The notes under the pieces: model-generated
What the model was told of the DNA's origin: nothing
Seen by the model: the letters and a program-made list of their open reading frames with translations, nothing else
The model's database searches: none
Made by a program: the position numbers and the translations under genes
Assembly: GCA_000149265.1 (NCBI GenBank)
Contig: CH003147.1
Span: 119,477-183,476 of the forward strand
DNA: 64,000 nucleotides
Origin: Ciona savignyi
Taxonomy: Eukaryota; Chordata; Ascidiacea; Phlebobranchia; Cionidae
Direction: 5' to 3'
Part shown: piece by piece, positions 25,444 through 36,071 of the stretch
How the letters are laid out: every line of letters starts with the position of its first letter
Position numbering within the stretch: position 1 is the stretch's first letter

Positions 25444-25710
25444 GGTACACTTATCTAATATACATATAGAGTTGGTTATCGGTTCCCCATTATGTCATTT
25501 AATTACAGCCATATTCCCTATTACTTAGCGATAGGAGAGCAGTAATTATAAAGGGAGACTTTCTACGCCGGCAATTTTTGCAACACTTTTTCTGATTCGT
25601 CACTGTTGATACCCAATGTGCGCGGCAAATGACGTGTGGCCTTTTCTAAGTAAACATCTTAAATTTTATTGATGGCAATAAACTGAGGGAATGCCTATTT
25701 AGCCTATTAA

Positions 25711-25817
25711 CAGTAACCCGACGGTGGGCACGAGGTTATCTGACGATTGCCTGTGTGTTAAGCCTCCTTGGTTTTCCATTTACAGGGATAAACATGAATA
25801 TCCTATCTTACCCTATG
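25711..25817 (+). repeat. SINE-1 3' fragment
   Basis: Only GTAACCCGACGGTGGGCACG to the TATCC-type tail is present. Confidence 0.75.
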
Positions 25818-26764
25818 CTATTTCTTTAAATGATAAAAGCGCAATATTTGTTTTGCACCTAATTTAATTTAATGTCTTTCTATGCGAGTTTGTGAAACGA
25901 TTTATCGCTATTGGTGGAATGTCATTGTTACTTCGGCAGCTGAAGTAACGGGTTGCTTAGGTTTGAAAATAAATCGTATCGATAAATGAACAAACAGTTT
26001 GTGTCCTGGAATTACAATTTGCGATCAATCAAGCACTAGACTACCAACTAAAAAGTGGAAATTTGGAAGTACACACTTTTTTATTAATCACTTTCGCTAG
26101 GCTAATTAATGATTAGCTGTTAATCAACCACATCGTTATCAAGAATTGCGATGGATTTTTCAGTAGCGTCCATATCTCATTATTTCCGCTTTTAGAAGTA
26201 ACATTGTAGTTCTAATTTCGTACCTGGTATCTTCAAATCATGTAGACGCATCTCTTTGGACAAGACATCTTAAATAAACGTTGCCATAACTTTAAACAGT
26301 CACACACCACACGCTACTAGTTCATATCGCAAATTTGAAGGCGAAAAGAAACAGATCACGTGGTGCAATAAGACACAATTAAGAGCGAACGACACATTTA
26401 TGCGCGGGAAAAGGTGTTGCTCAATAAGAATTTCTAAAACAAAATATTATATTTCTAAAACAATGTTATACATATAAAATGTTCACTTATTTTCTTAAAT
26501 AACTGTTATACAAAAATAACACATATTTAAACAAATTGTTCTACTCTTTTGATTACGTGTTAAATTCGGCGGACTGGTTGCTGTAGGACTGAAGTCATGA
26601 AAAGTACAAAAATAATCAATAAATTTACCAAAATAATAAATTATTTTCCCACACAAAATGATAATTTAAATTTAAAACAAAGCGCTTCTTTGGTTCTGTA
26701 ATCCTGCCAACAAGACAACAACGTATTGGGGTTTTAGCTGGTTTATGTCAGCTCGGCCATGTGT
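25818..26764. other. No recognisable feature
   Basis: AT-rich, no exon or repeat copy recognised. Confidence 0.4.
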
Positions 26765-26772
26765 GGCTGAAT

Positions 26773-27490
26773 CAGGGGTGGGCAACATACGGCCCGCGGG
26801 CCGGGTCCGGCCCGTGAAGGGATTTTGACCGGCCACCAGACTGTATCTAACAATAACCTCATGTAATGTGGACCAGGTCCGGCACGCTGTCTGTATCCAA
26901 CCACACTCTGTAATGTGCATTATTCCTAAAAGTTGCCTATCGCTCTTCTCTTACCGCAGTGTTACTGCGAGCTAGAGAAATAAACAATTACCTTAGTGAA
27001 CAAACAATTGTATTAGCCCACTTTCCCACTTTTTAAAGAAACATAAGGTCAAAGCAAACAGCGTTGTAAACATCACCCACTGCTGGATACTTGTTTAACA
27101 ACGTGACTGTTAGGGTTAAAAATTTTTTAGTTGTTATTAGTTATATTTAAATTCTAAATATAAAGGGATTTTATAAATTATTAAGGATTATTAACCATGA
27201 AATATCTTAAGAAACGTAAATTTAAAAGAGAGTGTCGAGAATTTAACAAAGATTGGATAACGAAATGTTTTTTACAAAGATTATGTTCAATGTATGGTCA
27301 AAGTGTTGCGGTATTAAAAGAGCCTAACATTAGTCGTTATTATTTGATGAAACATGTAAACTATATGTCAATAATATAGTGAATAGATATGTGGTTAAGT
27401 TAGTGAATATTATTCATCTAATAATCCGGCCCACCAAAGACTTTATTTTCCCACATCTGGCCCGCCGACTATAAAAGTTGCCCACCCCTG
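26773..27490 (+). mobile_element. hAT-type deletion derivative with BED-finger remnant
   Basis: 718 bp with perfect 14-bp terminal inverted repeats (CAGGGGTGGGCAAC / GTTGCCCACCCCTG) and an 8-bp target duplication GGCTGAAT / GGCTAAAT (26765-26772, 27491-27498; one mismatch). Inside, 27197-27379 encodes KRKFKRECREFNKDW and AVLKEPNISRYYLMKH, which resembles the BED-type zinc-finger start of hAT transposases. The catalytic part is missing. Confidence 0.85.
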
Positions 27491-27911
27491 GGCTAAATCG
27501 TTCAAACGCCACAGACAAAAATTAGGCTATGTTTTTTTCTAAGGATTATCGCGAGTGGGCCATATATGTAACACCAGAGTATGGCCAGCCATAGAATATA
27601 CGAACATAACACATACATATAAGGTTGGATTATGTTTGAACGGTTATATAAATCAAACATATGCCGGTCGATCCTGATAACCGGCCATAGATAGTTCGAA
27701 GATACTTCGTGACTGGCGGGTGGTGTCACGTGCCCTAGGTTTTTAAGCAGTTGTTCAACAAATTATCTCCCTATATCTCCAATGCAAACTGACCTCTCAT
27801 AAACAGTTGCCACTCTAAATTCTAAAATAGAAAGTCTTAGATTTTTCCACAATTTAAAATTGATGCTTGGATCTGCAATCTAAACTCAAAACCCTCCAAA
27901 ATTGTACTTAA

Positions 27912-27956
27912 AAAATACATTGGGATAAACATGAGTCGCCTATCCTATCCTATCCT
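27912..27956 (+). repeat. SINE-1 tail fragment
   Basis: GGGATAAACATGAGTCGCC followed by TATCC repeats. Confidence 0.6.
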
Positions 27957-29376
27957 AACGCCAGTGCGCAGTCTAAGCACATGCTGCTTTCGGCCAAACA
28001 AACATTGATGTATCATCACCATTGTCACTTAGCAAAATACCTGTTTAAAAAGTGTACAGGACAACGGATAGAATATTATTGTATAACTTTATGATTCCAG
28101 TTGTATTCCCGAGGTTTAAAAATTGTTTAGACGCTTCCACACGATATATGCTTTTTCGGTATGGATAAACGCATTACGGGTAATTATGTGACATTTCTTT
28201 TTTAAAGTTTTTCTAAAGGCATATACATTTTTTAATTTAAAATATTATAGTCGCCAGTAGGTGTTGTACGCATATACTAGGCCTGTATAATTGGTGAAAC
28301 ACAGTTATATTCCAACGGTTTGTTTGTGCGCACATGGGAAATCTTGTTGTAATTACCTATTTTCGCTTTAAATACAATTTTTACTTTATGTTTTCAATAT
28401 ATAGGAGACCTATTAACTAAGAAAAATAAGTTCCCTTTCACTATCGAGCAGGTGCAAGTTGGACCAAGGCCAGTCTGATTGTTTTTTTTAAAGTTTTTGT
28501 CTCATTGCGACGTATGATAATAAAACGAAGCAATACCAAAGCGAAGGTGCAACCAAATATATACGCAATACGCCATACGGTACATATTCGATTATAATAA
28601 TAAATATTTTATATTTTTACGTTTTGCCACAAACCTTATAAAAATTCAAAATGTTGTATGATTAAGTTTTCACTATACTTTAGTTTAAACATGAATATCT
28701 TATGAATCAGTTCGTGCGTGCGACCCCGTCCATGATTTGCCTTTTGTTTGCACTAGGTGGAAAGCGAAGCCGATTTCATGACTCGGTTATAGGAAGGACC
28801 TGATACTTGATCTCAACGAACCGCACCATGAGGAACCGAAACTAAAGTCGTTTACCTTTGTGTGTGGCTCACCCAAACATACAACGTTATTGAAATTAAA
28901 TGAACGAAGAGCGACACATAATATATATGAGTTGCTAGCGACCTAGCGTCCACATTTAGTAGGTTGGTTAATCAGGTGCAAGTTGGGAGGTTTGTGCTCT
29001 AAAGTTAAGGAGTATCTCGTGCTGAGGCTTATATGTCATTTTCGTCCGTTTCCTTATTTCACTTTTATTGGGGAATGCTTTAAAAATTTGGTTTAAATTT
29101 GGTAAATTTACCCAGTTGACCTACCCAAAGTGAATAAAAAGAATGGTCGTTTTATTTTTAGCGATTCCGCCATTGCTACGTATTAAACATGGGTGTTATA
29201 TTCAACATTTTTAACTGACTAAACACTCGTTCCAAACTATGTCGGTCATCCGTTTTAGTTTATTTAAATTATGGTAAATCTCATTCGGTTTAACCACCAA
29301 ACCAGTGGTTTCAACATCTGGATCAACGCTTTTCTATTTCGCTCTATAAAACAAAAACAGAAATACAAACCAAACT
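27957..29376. other. No recognisable feature
   Basis: AT-rich DNA without coding frames or recognisable repeats. Confidence 0.4.
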
Positions 29377-30310
29377 AGGGAATGTCAACCACATGTTTAA
29401 CCACCACTATTTTTTAAACATATTTTTGTATGCCATATTTTCATTCTACAATCACAAATTGTATTTTATACACCGAGTATCCAGTTTGTTTATTTAAGCA
29501 TAAACGCATGGGTCCCTATGTTATCAAAACAAACTTCGTTTTTATGTGTTATTAAAAAAAGAATAATCGTCTTATATTTAAGTACATTTCATCACAAATG
29601 TTTTAAATAAAAACTTATTTTCAAGCGCTGTATTGAAGAAGTGAAGCGAAATTCAAAAAACATAGAAATATTTAGTTTTTTTATGGCTTTACGGCATTCT
29701 CCAAGGGTTTACTACATAAGTTTCTGTTTTTACATATGTGCGTCATGTTATCTAACTATTATTAAAGTTTTAATCCGATTTGACGGTTCTTTGTTAAAGA
29801 TATTATTGCGATGTGGCAGGCCTGTCACAATCATGATTCAGGAACATATCTTCGTTTTTAAGCGAATTAGCCTAATTAAATGTTTTCTTTGTTTTAATTG
29901 GCACACAGTGGCTATCGGTCCAATGTTTTACCAAATTTGATTAATATTTAAGCTGCCGTTCAAGCGCTATGCCCCAAAAAAGTTAATTTTTTAGAATAAA
30001 ATACCGTTTTGGGTTTGGACGTTAGGTGAATTTCCCTGGATTTATCACCCAAAATGTTAGTTTCTTCATATCTAGACCATATTGTCTAACAGAACACAAA
30101 ATTTTATTGCGATTCCATTCCTCGTTTTAATAGATGTCGGGGCGACATTTTGATATTTAAATATCTAGACCATGTTGTCTAATAAATGTTAAACTTTCAT
30201 TGCGATTCCATTACTCCTATTGTTAGATGTAGGGGCGACATGGCATGATTGTCAAAATGCTGATTTAGAAACAAAGTCTTATTTTTACGGTATTTCCCTA
30301 TGTATTTTAT
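29377..30310 (+). mobile_element. Second copy of the tandem-repeat element, truncated
   Basis: CTAGGGAATGTCAACCACATG onward matches 22840 onward, including AAGCATAAACGCATGGGTCCC. Only about two to three incomplete repeat units are present (markers near 29810, 30134, 30226); breaks off after GGTATTTCCCTATGTA. Confidence 0.6.
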
Positions 30311-30576
30311 TAAGTTTAAAGTTTACGAACGAGGACGATATCTTGTTGAATATAATGGCCAAGCAAAGGAGCTGTCAAATTTAACTTGCAGTGAAAATCC
30401 TAATATTTCTCGTCTTCTGTCGGAAGGTGGTCCTATCATAGCTATATGTCTTGCACTCGAAGTTTGGAGTACAACGCCACCAACTTTACACCAGGCGACG
30501 CAACGTTCGAAATTAAAGCAAAGAAAAAGAAAGCGGAACTAATTCGTCGGCAACTGAAGTCTGGTTTGATGCTTAA

Positions 30577-31488
30577 CTCTTTCCGTCCCAACTCGCCATA
30601 TATGGCGAGTTGGTGAGAAAACATGGTATCCCGCCTGTACATAAATGAATGCAAATCTAAAAAACGATTTCTCTGCAATGCGTAATGGTAGAGAACTTGC
30701 CGAGAAGCTCTTTTTGTTAAGCAAGTCTTTCTTTACATTCTCTGTGAATTTCGTGCCGTTGAGAAAAAAAGGAGAGCGTTGGTGACGTTTTCGCAGCAGG
30801 CGTTTATGCTTCGTGTTCACCAAAGCATGAATCCAGCTGGGCCTGCTGAGCGCACGATAAAGAAAAAGGCGGCGAGACTAGCTAGTTCGGTGTGCCCGCC
30901 CTGCTTTGAAGAATATTGGATATAGTATTTGTGTTTGTTTGCTTTTGTATGCCCTTTTTACACTTCCTTCACTGTTCTTATTTATACTTTTTACTATTTT
31001 AGTTCTACAAAACTAAAAACTTCAATGCGTTTTGGTTCAATTTTTCATAATATAGTTAGAATAAAGGAAAATTTCAATTAGGAATAGTAAAAAAACTACT
31101 GAAGATACAAATACAGTTCAAATTTTCCTGAGTACAAAAACTATTAGACAATCTACATTCCAATTTTCATATCATTTGGGCATACCAATAATTAGTGAGT
31201 ATTTCGTTTGTCAGTGCACCTCAAAATTTTCAAAGTCGAGCAGAATTTTCTTTACATAAAAAGTGGTGTTCACTAAAGTTTACATAATATATTCTTTATT
31301 GGAGGTAGATTCTAGGTGTGCGGTTTGTTTAAAAGAGGGATAAATTAATTATCTTTCCAACCATACTAAATATTAAATCATAGCATAAATTTGAGAAAAA
31401 CTGCTAATTTGAAAATGACCAAAAATTGTAAAAAAAACACTGCGGGACAGCATGTTTAAATTAATGCATTTGGCCGGGAGTGAAAGAG
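30577..31488 (+). mobile_element. piggyBac-type element, internally deleted
   Basis: 912 bp between TTAA target duplications (30573-30576 and 31489-31492). Terminal repeats CTCTTTCCGTCCC / GGGAGTGAAAGAG match at 11 of 13 positions. A subterminal 22-bp palindrome centred on CCATATATGG lies at 30590-30611. A + frame around 30835-30926 ends CPPCFEEYW, like the Cys-rich end of piggyBac transposases. Confidence 0.75.
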
Positions 31489-31495
31489 TTAAAAC

Positions 31496-32833
31496 ATGCA
31501 ATCTGAAGTTCGTGCGATCATAGAACAACATACGAAAGAACTTACCAATTTTGAAATCATTTCTTTGACAGGTCAGTTACCAATCCATTTCTCTACACTT
31601 ATCTCTAAACCCATTTATCATATTGATTTTCTGACATTAAAGTTAATCTGACACACATTTCTATCACAGAAAATGATATGTTTGTCCTGTAGCAGCGCTC
31701 TGCTTTGGGACGGGTGATAAGCAGGATAAGACAAGAGGTGAACAGAGGTTAGGTATTTTATTAGGTATTTACGCAAGGTGCAGGCAGGACGAGCGCTGTA
31801 CACAGGGCATACCTTAGGTGGGAAGAGTTACAGTTGAGAGAGCGGCTAGTCCAAGGGAGGACGAACCGAATTCTCACTCTGATATTATGAAATCTTATAC
31901 AGTTTGTATAAGACACATAACAGGAAACACACGTTTGTATACACGAAGCTTGGACGGCGTTAAACAGAACGCGGAAAAATATTTCATCGACTGGGCTGTC
32001 GAAAACAGGAAATTAATTCGTGACTTCCCATGCACAATATATGGACACGTGGCATAGCGATTGTTAAAATATATAGAAATACAGTTATAAACGTGTGGGA
32101 TTCCCACAGTCTGACAGTGTGAAAACACAAAAGGACTTAGCATATAGGTAATCGTCACCTCGTGCCCATCGTTGTTTTATCTGAGCTATTGCAATGTATT
32201 GTGCATGATTGATTGAGTCGTTCCTTCAATTTGGTAGAATCTATTATTATTCCAGCAATGGATAATTTAGGACCACATCTGCCAAGTGCCTTACTTACAA
32301 CGATACCGTTTAAAAAGAGGTGTGTTCTCTATTCTATAACCCGTTCTTTTACCCATTGATTTTACCTACGTCATCCTTAAAAAGTAGTGTATTGCCGGCT
32401 TTCACGATTTACTTATGGCAGGAATTTCATCCATTTAGAATTAAAACAACGAGATGGCAAATTATTGACATTCATGAACCTATTAATCCATATATGCGGT
32501 ATATGCTATGCAATATGTATGGTTTATTTGCAAATATTGTAATTTCACATAATTGGTAGAAGGTGACACTGCAGTACCGAGAAAAAGGAATCTCAAGACT
32601 AAAGATTTGGAGATGAAAAATTCCTTGATATTTGCGAACGATACAACAACACTCGGTAAAGGTCCCATCTGCAGAAGCAGGCCTAGCGATAAATATTGGT
32701 GAGTTATTATGGGCTCGCTTACGATACGATCGGGACATAGTGTTTTCCATACAGGCGTGTGTGTCATGTCGCCTACTCTTCAGTAAAGAAATGTTTGTCA
32801 AATCAGGTTGAAACTAGCATTAATGCTAACTAA
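31496..32833 (+). CDS. Unidentified spliced gene, partial model
   Basis: The two last exons are convincing: 32560-32698 (acceptor GGTAG, donor TG|GTGAGT; 45 codons, basic, GDTAVPRKRNLKTKDLEMKN...) and 32755-32833 (acceptor TTCCATACAG; RVCHVAYSSVKKC..., TAA at 32831), separated by a 56-bp intron. Likely upstream exons: ATG 31496 to 31571 (MQSEVRAIIEQHTKELTNFE, donor G|GTCAGT) and about 31834-32019 (KSYTVCIRHITGNTRLYTRSLDG, DWAVENRKLI). The phases can be joined but those splice sites are weak. No family recognised. The first ATG is 8 bp from the right end of a piggyBac element. Confidence 0.45.
32560..32698 (+). CDS. Exon of unidentified gene
   Basis: Open in one frame only, bounded by AG and GTGAGT; encodes a Lys/Arg-rich segment ending RSRPSDKYW across the junction. 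Confidence 0.6.
32755..32833 (+). CDS. Terminal exon of unidentified gene
   Basis: Acceptor GTTTTCCATACAG 56 bp after the preceding donor; 26 codons including TAA. Phase 2 is continuous with the previous exon. Confidence 0.55.
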
Positions 32834-33179
32834 GATGATTTACAACCATTATTTTATTTAAAAATTGAGAGGAATTTCGGACATGCCAAAAATATAAACG
32901 AGAATCTTCTTTTTGGCACCGGTTCATTGTATTCACAAAGTGAATATGTTAATGATTGTGGATACTTGTGCACCTAGAACATTTAATATATTTATTAATG
33001 GTTTAATATATGTCGCGATAAACTACGTTTATTCATTCATTGTATATTACTTGTCGAGTTATATGATAACTTTACACTCTCGTTGGATTTCCAATTCTAT
33101 TTCAGCTTTGCCCATACCATAACCTATTAACACATTTGGTCAATCCGAACAAATACGTTGGACCAAGAAATATTGTGCT

Positions 33180-33462
33180 ACGAGTTAGTCTGACGGTTAA
33201 GTGCGTCCCCTTTCAATCGAAAGTTTGCAGATTTGAAACTGGTCGCTAGCTAGTCGGTTGTTTCCGTGGGCAAGACACTTTACGGACATTGCCTGAACCC
33301 AGCGGATTAATGGGTTCTACCAAATTGAAGGAACGTGTTTATCATACACAACACACTGCAATAGCTCCGGTAACCCGGCGGTGGGCGCGATGTGATCTAA
33401 CGAATGCCCGTGAGTTTAATCCACTTGGTTTTCCCATTCAAGGGGATAAACATGAATATCTT
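33180..33462 (+). repeat. SINE-1 copy
   Basis: Near full length, first of two adjacent direct copies; tail lost. Confidence 0.85.
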
Positions 33463-33678
33463 AAAATTCCTATTATGGAGCATTGTGTGGTGATGGGGAA
33501 TCCCCGCGTGGATTAATGGATGTTGGTTGGTGGTTATTACATTAGTATCATATTCTGCTGTAAGTTTACAATATAAGAACAACAAATTGATTTTAATCAA
33601 AATGTTGATAATCTGGTACTTCGTATGTATGTGTGGACAACATATAGTGAAGCACAGTCACCGGAAATTCCATTTCAG

Positions 33679-33975
33679 TGCCGTTCAGTGCGTCCTTCGC
33701 CTTTCAATCGAAAGGTTGCAGGTTCGAAACTGGTTGCTAGCTAGTAGGTTGTGTCCTTGGGCAAGGTTAACGAAAAGAACATTAACGCAGAATGAATTAA
33801 TCGGTTTTACCTAAACTAAAAGAACGACTTAATCTTACACAACACGTTTCAATATCTCTGAAAACGTGACCATGGGTTCGAAGTAACCATTCAACCAGAC
33901 CAAGTAAAACGCCCCCTATTGCGTAATCGTGGGAAAATATGGCGCGTTTTCGGATTTTCCAAATTAAAATATGAA
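33679..33975 (+). repeat. SINE-1 copy, diverged
   Basis: Head with GGTTGCAGGTTCGAAACTGG is clear; the body has drifted (GAACATTAACGCAGAATGAATTAATC). Confidence 0.7.
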
Positions 33976-34267
33976 TATGCAAAATTTCCACTGTCCGAAC
34001 ACAAAACGCTATTAGTACGACGTTGCAGCTTGGTTTATAAGTCCTTCCGCGCGACATATATTACAATGAGTTTTCGTATTTCAGAAATCAACAAGATAGT
34101 CCAACCTGAAGCAAAACACCCAATTCATATCGGTCGGTTTGAAATATTATTTTCACTCAGCAGTCGAGGAAGTAAGGTTTGTTGCCTCAAATCTATTTGT
34201 TTCTATTGGTTTACACGCTGTCATGGATATGATGCAACTGGACCGTGAACAAAGTCATCTGCGACTG

Positions 34268-34510
34268 TAATGCGACGGGTTCAGGCAATGTCCGTAAAGG
34301 GCTATGGAAGGACACAACCAATAGCTAGCAACTAGTTTCGTAGATTAAACCTTTCGATGGAAAGGCGACACACTTAACAGCCAGACTACCGGCCGCAGCC
34401 TTCTGATTAAACTCATTAATCCACTGGGTATCCAAGGATACAACCGAATAGCTAGCGATCAGTTATAAAAAGTTTGACTGAAAGGCGTCTCACCAATCCA
34501 CCAAGCTAAT
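34268..34510 (-). repeat. Two SINE-1 fragments in tandem
   Basis: Complement of the head and first body part occurs twice (about 34268-34395 and 34410-34510), both on -. Confidence 0.6.
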
Positions 34511-34685
34511 GTCGGATTTCTAATTTTAAACCCTTAATTTTTCACGGTGTTTGGTAGAATTCACAGATCCAGCCTTAAATTTCAGATTCGAAGACTTTTC
34601 GACTTTTTATCCGTGGATTGCGAACAATAGGCAGCATTTTATACAGAAGAAATATTTGCAGACAAGTTCCCTACAAAGTTGACGG

Positions 34686-35359
34686 ATGGTTCAAATTTCT
34701 ACGTAAGTTTTGAGCTCATATATTAGCGAATACTTGTAAGGCAATTTCAAATCAATCACCTAATTAAATAAAAACAAATAATCGAAAACCCGTAATAAAG
34801 CAACACACTGTGATGTCTCCGCTGGAAGCTGTTTGGACATCGTAGTTTTCTGACTACTTGTTTAAGCTTTCTATTACAATATTGACATAAAATTAGGACA
34901 TGATAATCAAAGTATGGTAACTAGCGATTGTATAGGATCGAATCAGGTATTAACCTCATAAATGTGAAAGCACCAACCAAATATACTAATGCGCCGCTCG
35001 GGTCACCCGGTCGTGGGCGCAAAGTAAAATCTTGCCCGAGTGTTCATCACATTACGTTTTTCATCCACGAAACCATGAACATCGTGTACCTGGAATGGTC
35101 TTGATATATAAACTCTTACACTTTAGTTTTCCTGTCCTTTACCTGAATTGACTTAGGCACCTTACTTTACAGGGTTGTGAGTGTGGGTGTCTTCATCGGT
35201 TGTTTCTTGCTGGCCATTATAGTTCTGCTGTGGATGGGATACCACAGAGCAAGAACGCTACGTAATCAGAAGACGAAAAACATAATCCTAAATTATTATT
35301 TTGCATCCTACCATCCGAACTTCGCAACGCAGTCTTCAATTTACTCCTACCCAGTTTAG
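34686..35359 (+). CDS. Candidate 67-residue single-pass membrane microprotein (two exons)
   Basis: Exon 1 from ATG 34686 to 34702 (donor AC|GTAAGT), exon 2 35173-35359 (acceptor CTTTACAG), TAG at 35357. The joined frame gives MVQIST, then a hydrophobic helix VVSVGVFIGCFLLAIIVLLW, then a basic segment YHRARTLRNQKTK and a Tyr/Ser-rich tail. An in-frame TGA lies two codons before the ATG, so the protein would start there. The positive-inside rule suggests a cytoplasmic C terminus. I do not recognise the family. Exon 2 could also be the final exon of a larger gene using another upstream exon. Confidence 0.45.
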
Positions 35360-35544
35360 CATCCTTCTGTGGTAGAGAAATACCATCAAGACAACCATAT
35401 GTTTTTGAATATACGATCGTAGTTTAATATTTAATGCTTCAATACCGCATTTTAAATGAATTTTGATGAAAATTTTGTGAATAACCCATAATAGCCGTAT
35501 TGGCCCTGGTTATAGGATTGACCGGGTAGAATTTAGATCATTGG

Positions 35545-35640
35545 TAGCACGTCCGACCGTTAACCGAGAGAGGTTGTGGAATCGAAACCAGTCAGTAGCT
35601 ATTTGGTCGTCAAATTTTCACCAAGTAGTTTAATGGAATG
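35545..35640 (+). repeat. SINE-1 head remnant
   Basis: TTGGTAGCACGTCCGACCGTTAA...GAATCGAAACCAGTCAGTAGCT resembles the A and B boxes of SINE-1; old and weak. Confidence 0.4.
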
Positions 35641-35858
35641 AACAAAGCGTCTTCATCGGCATCAACTGCATTGACCATCGTCAGCCGACTGAAGGCGTAA
35701 CATAAGCTGCAAGATTTTCTCGTGTTATAACTCCCTGTGTAGTATCATTCCAGAAGATATGGAGAGTTTCAGCTGCCTTTCATGTCCTCTTACGTTCACC
35801 TTATCCCCGAACGCGCTCATCAACCCCGAGGTTACAAACACATATTGTTGACAATTTA

Positions 35859-36071
35859 TTACAAAAAACGCGTCATCTTTTTTCGATGCGAAGGTTGATT
35901 TTGGAAACTGCGCTTCCTAGGTTTAAATACTAAATCGCCAGTAGTGGGCGTCGCTGCTTCTATTGACGTCACATTGATCGTCATCTGTGTCAACCCATTC
36001 GCGTGTTCGACGCTTTGCGGACAGTCTTTACGTTTGTGCGATGTTATGCCGCAAATATGGCAACCGTCACA
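35859..36071 (-). CDS. ZCCHC4: ZCCHC4-like terminal exon with CCHC zinc knuckle
   Basis: Acceptor TTCATAG; 70 codons plus TAA. CDGCHICGITSHKRKDCP is a CCHC knuckle; the C terminus KPRKRSFQNQ...HRKK is basic. The stop codon overlaps an AATAAA signal (TAATAAA, 35855-35861). Confidence 0.85.
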   Translation of the reverse strand, partial: CDGCHICGITSHKRKDCPQSVEHANGLTQMTINVTSIEAATPTTGDLVFKPRKRSFQNQPSHRKKMTRFL

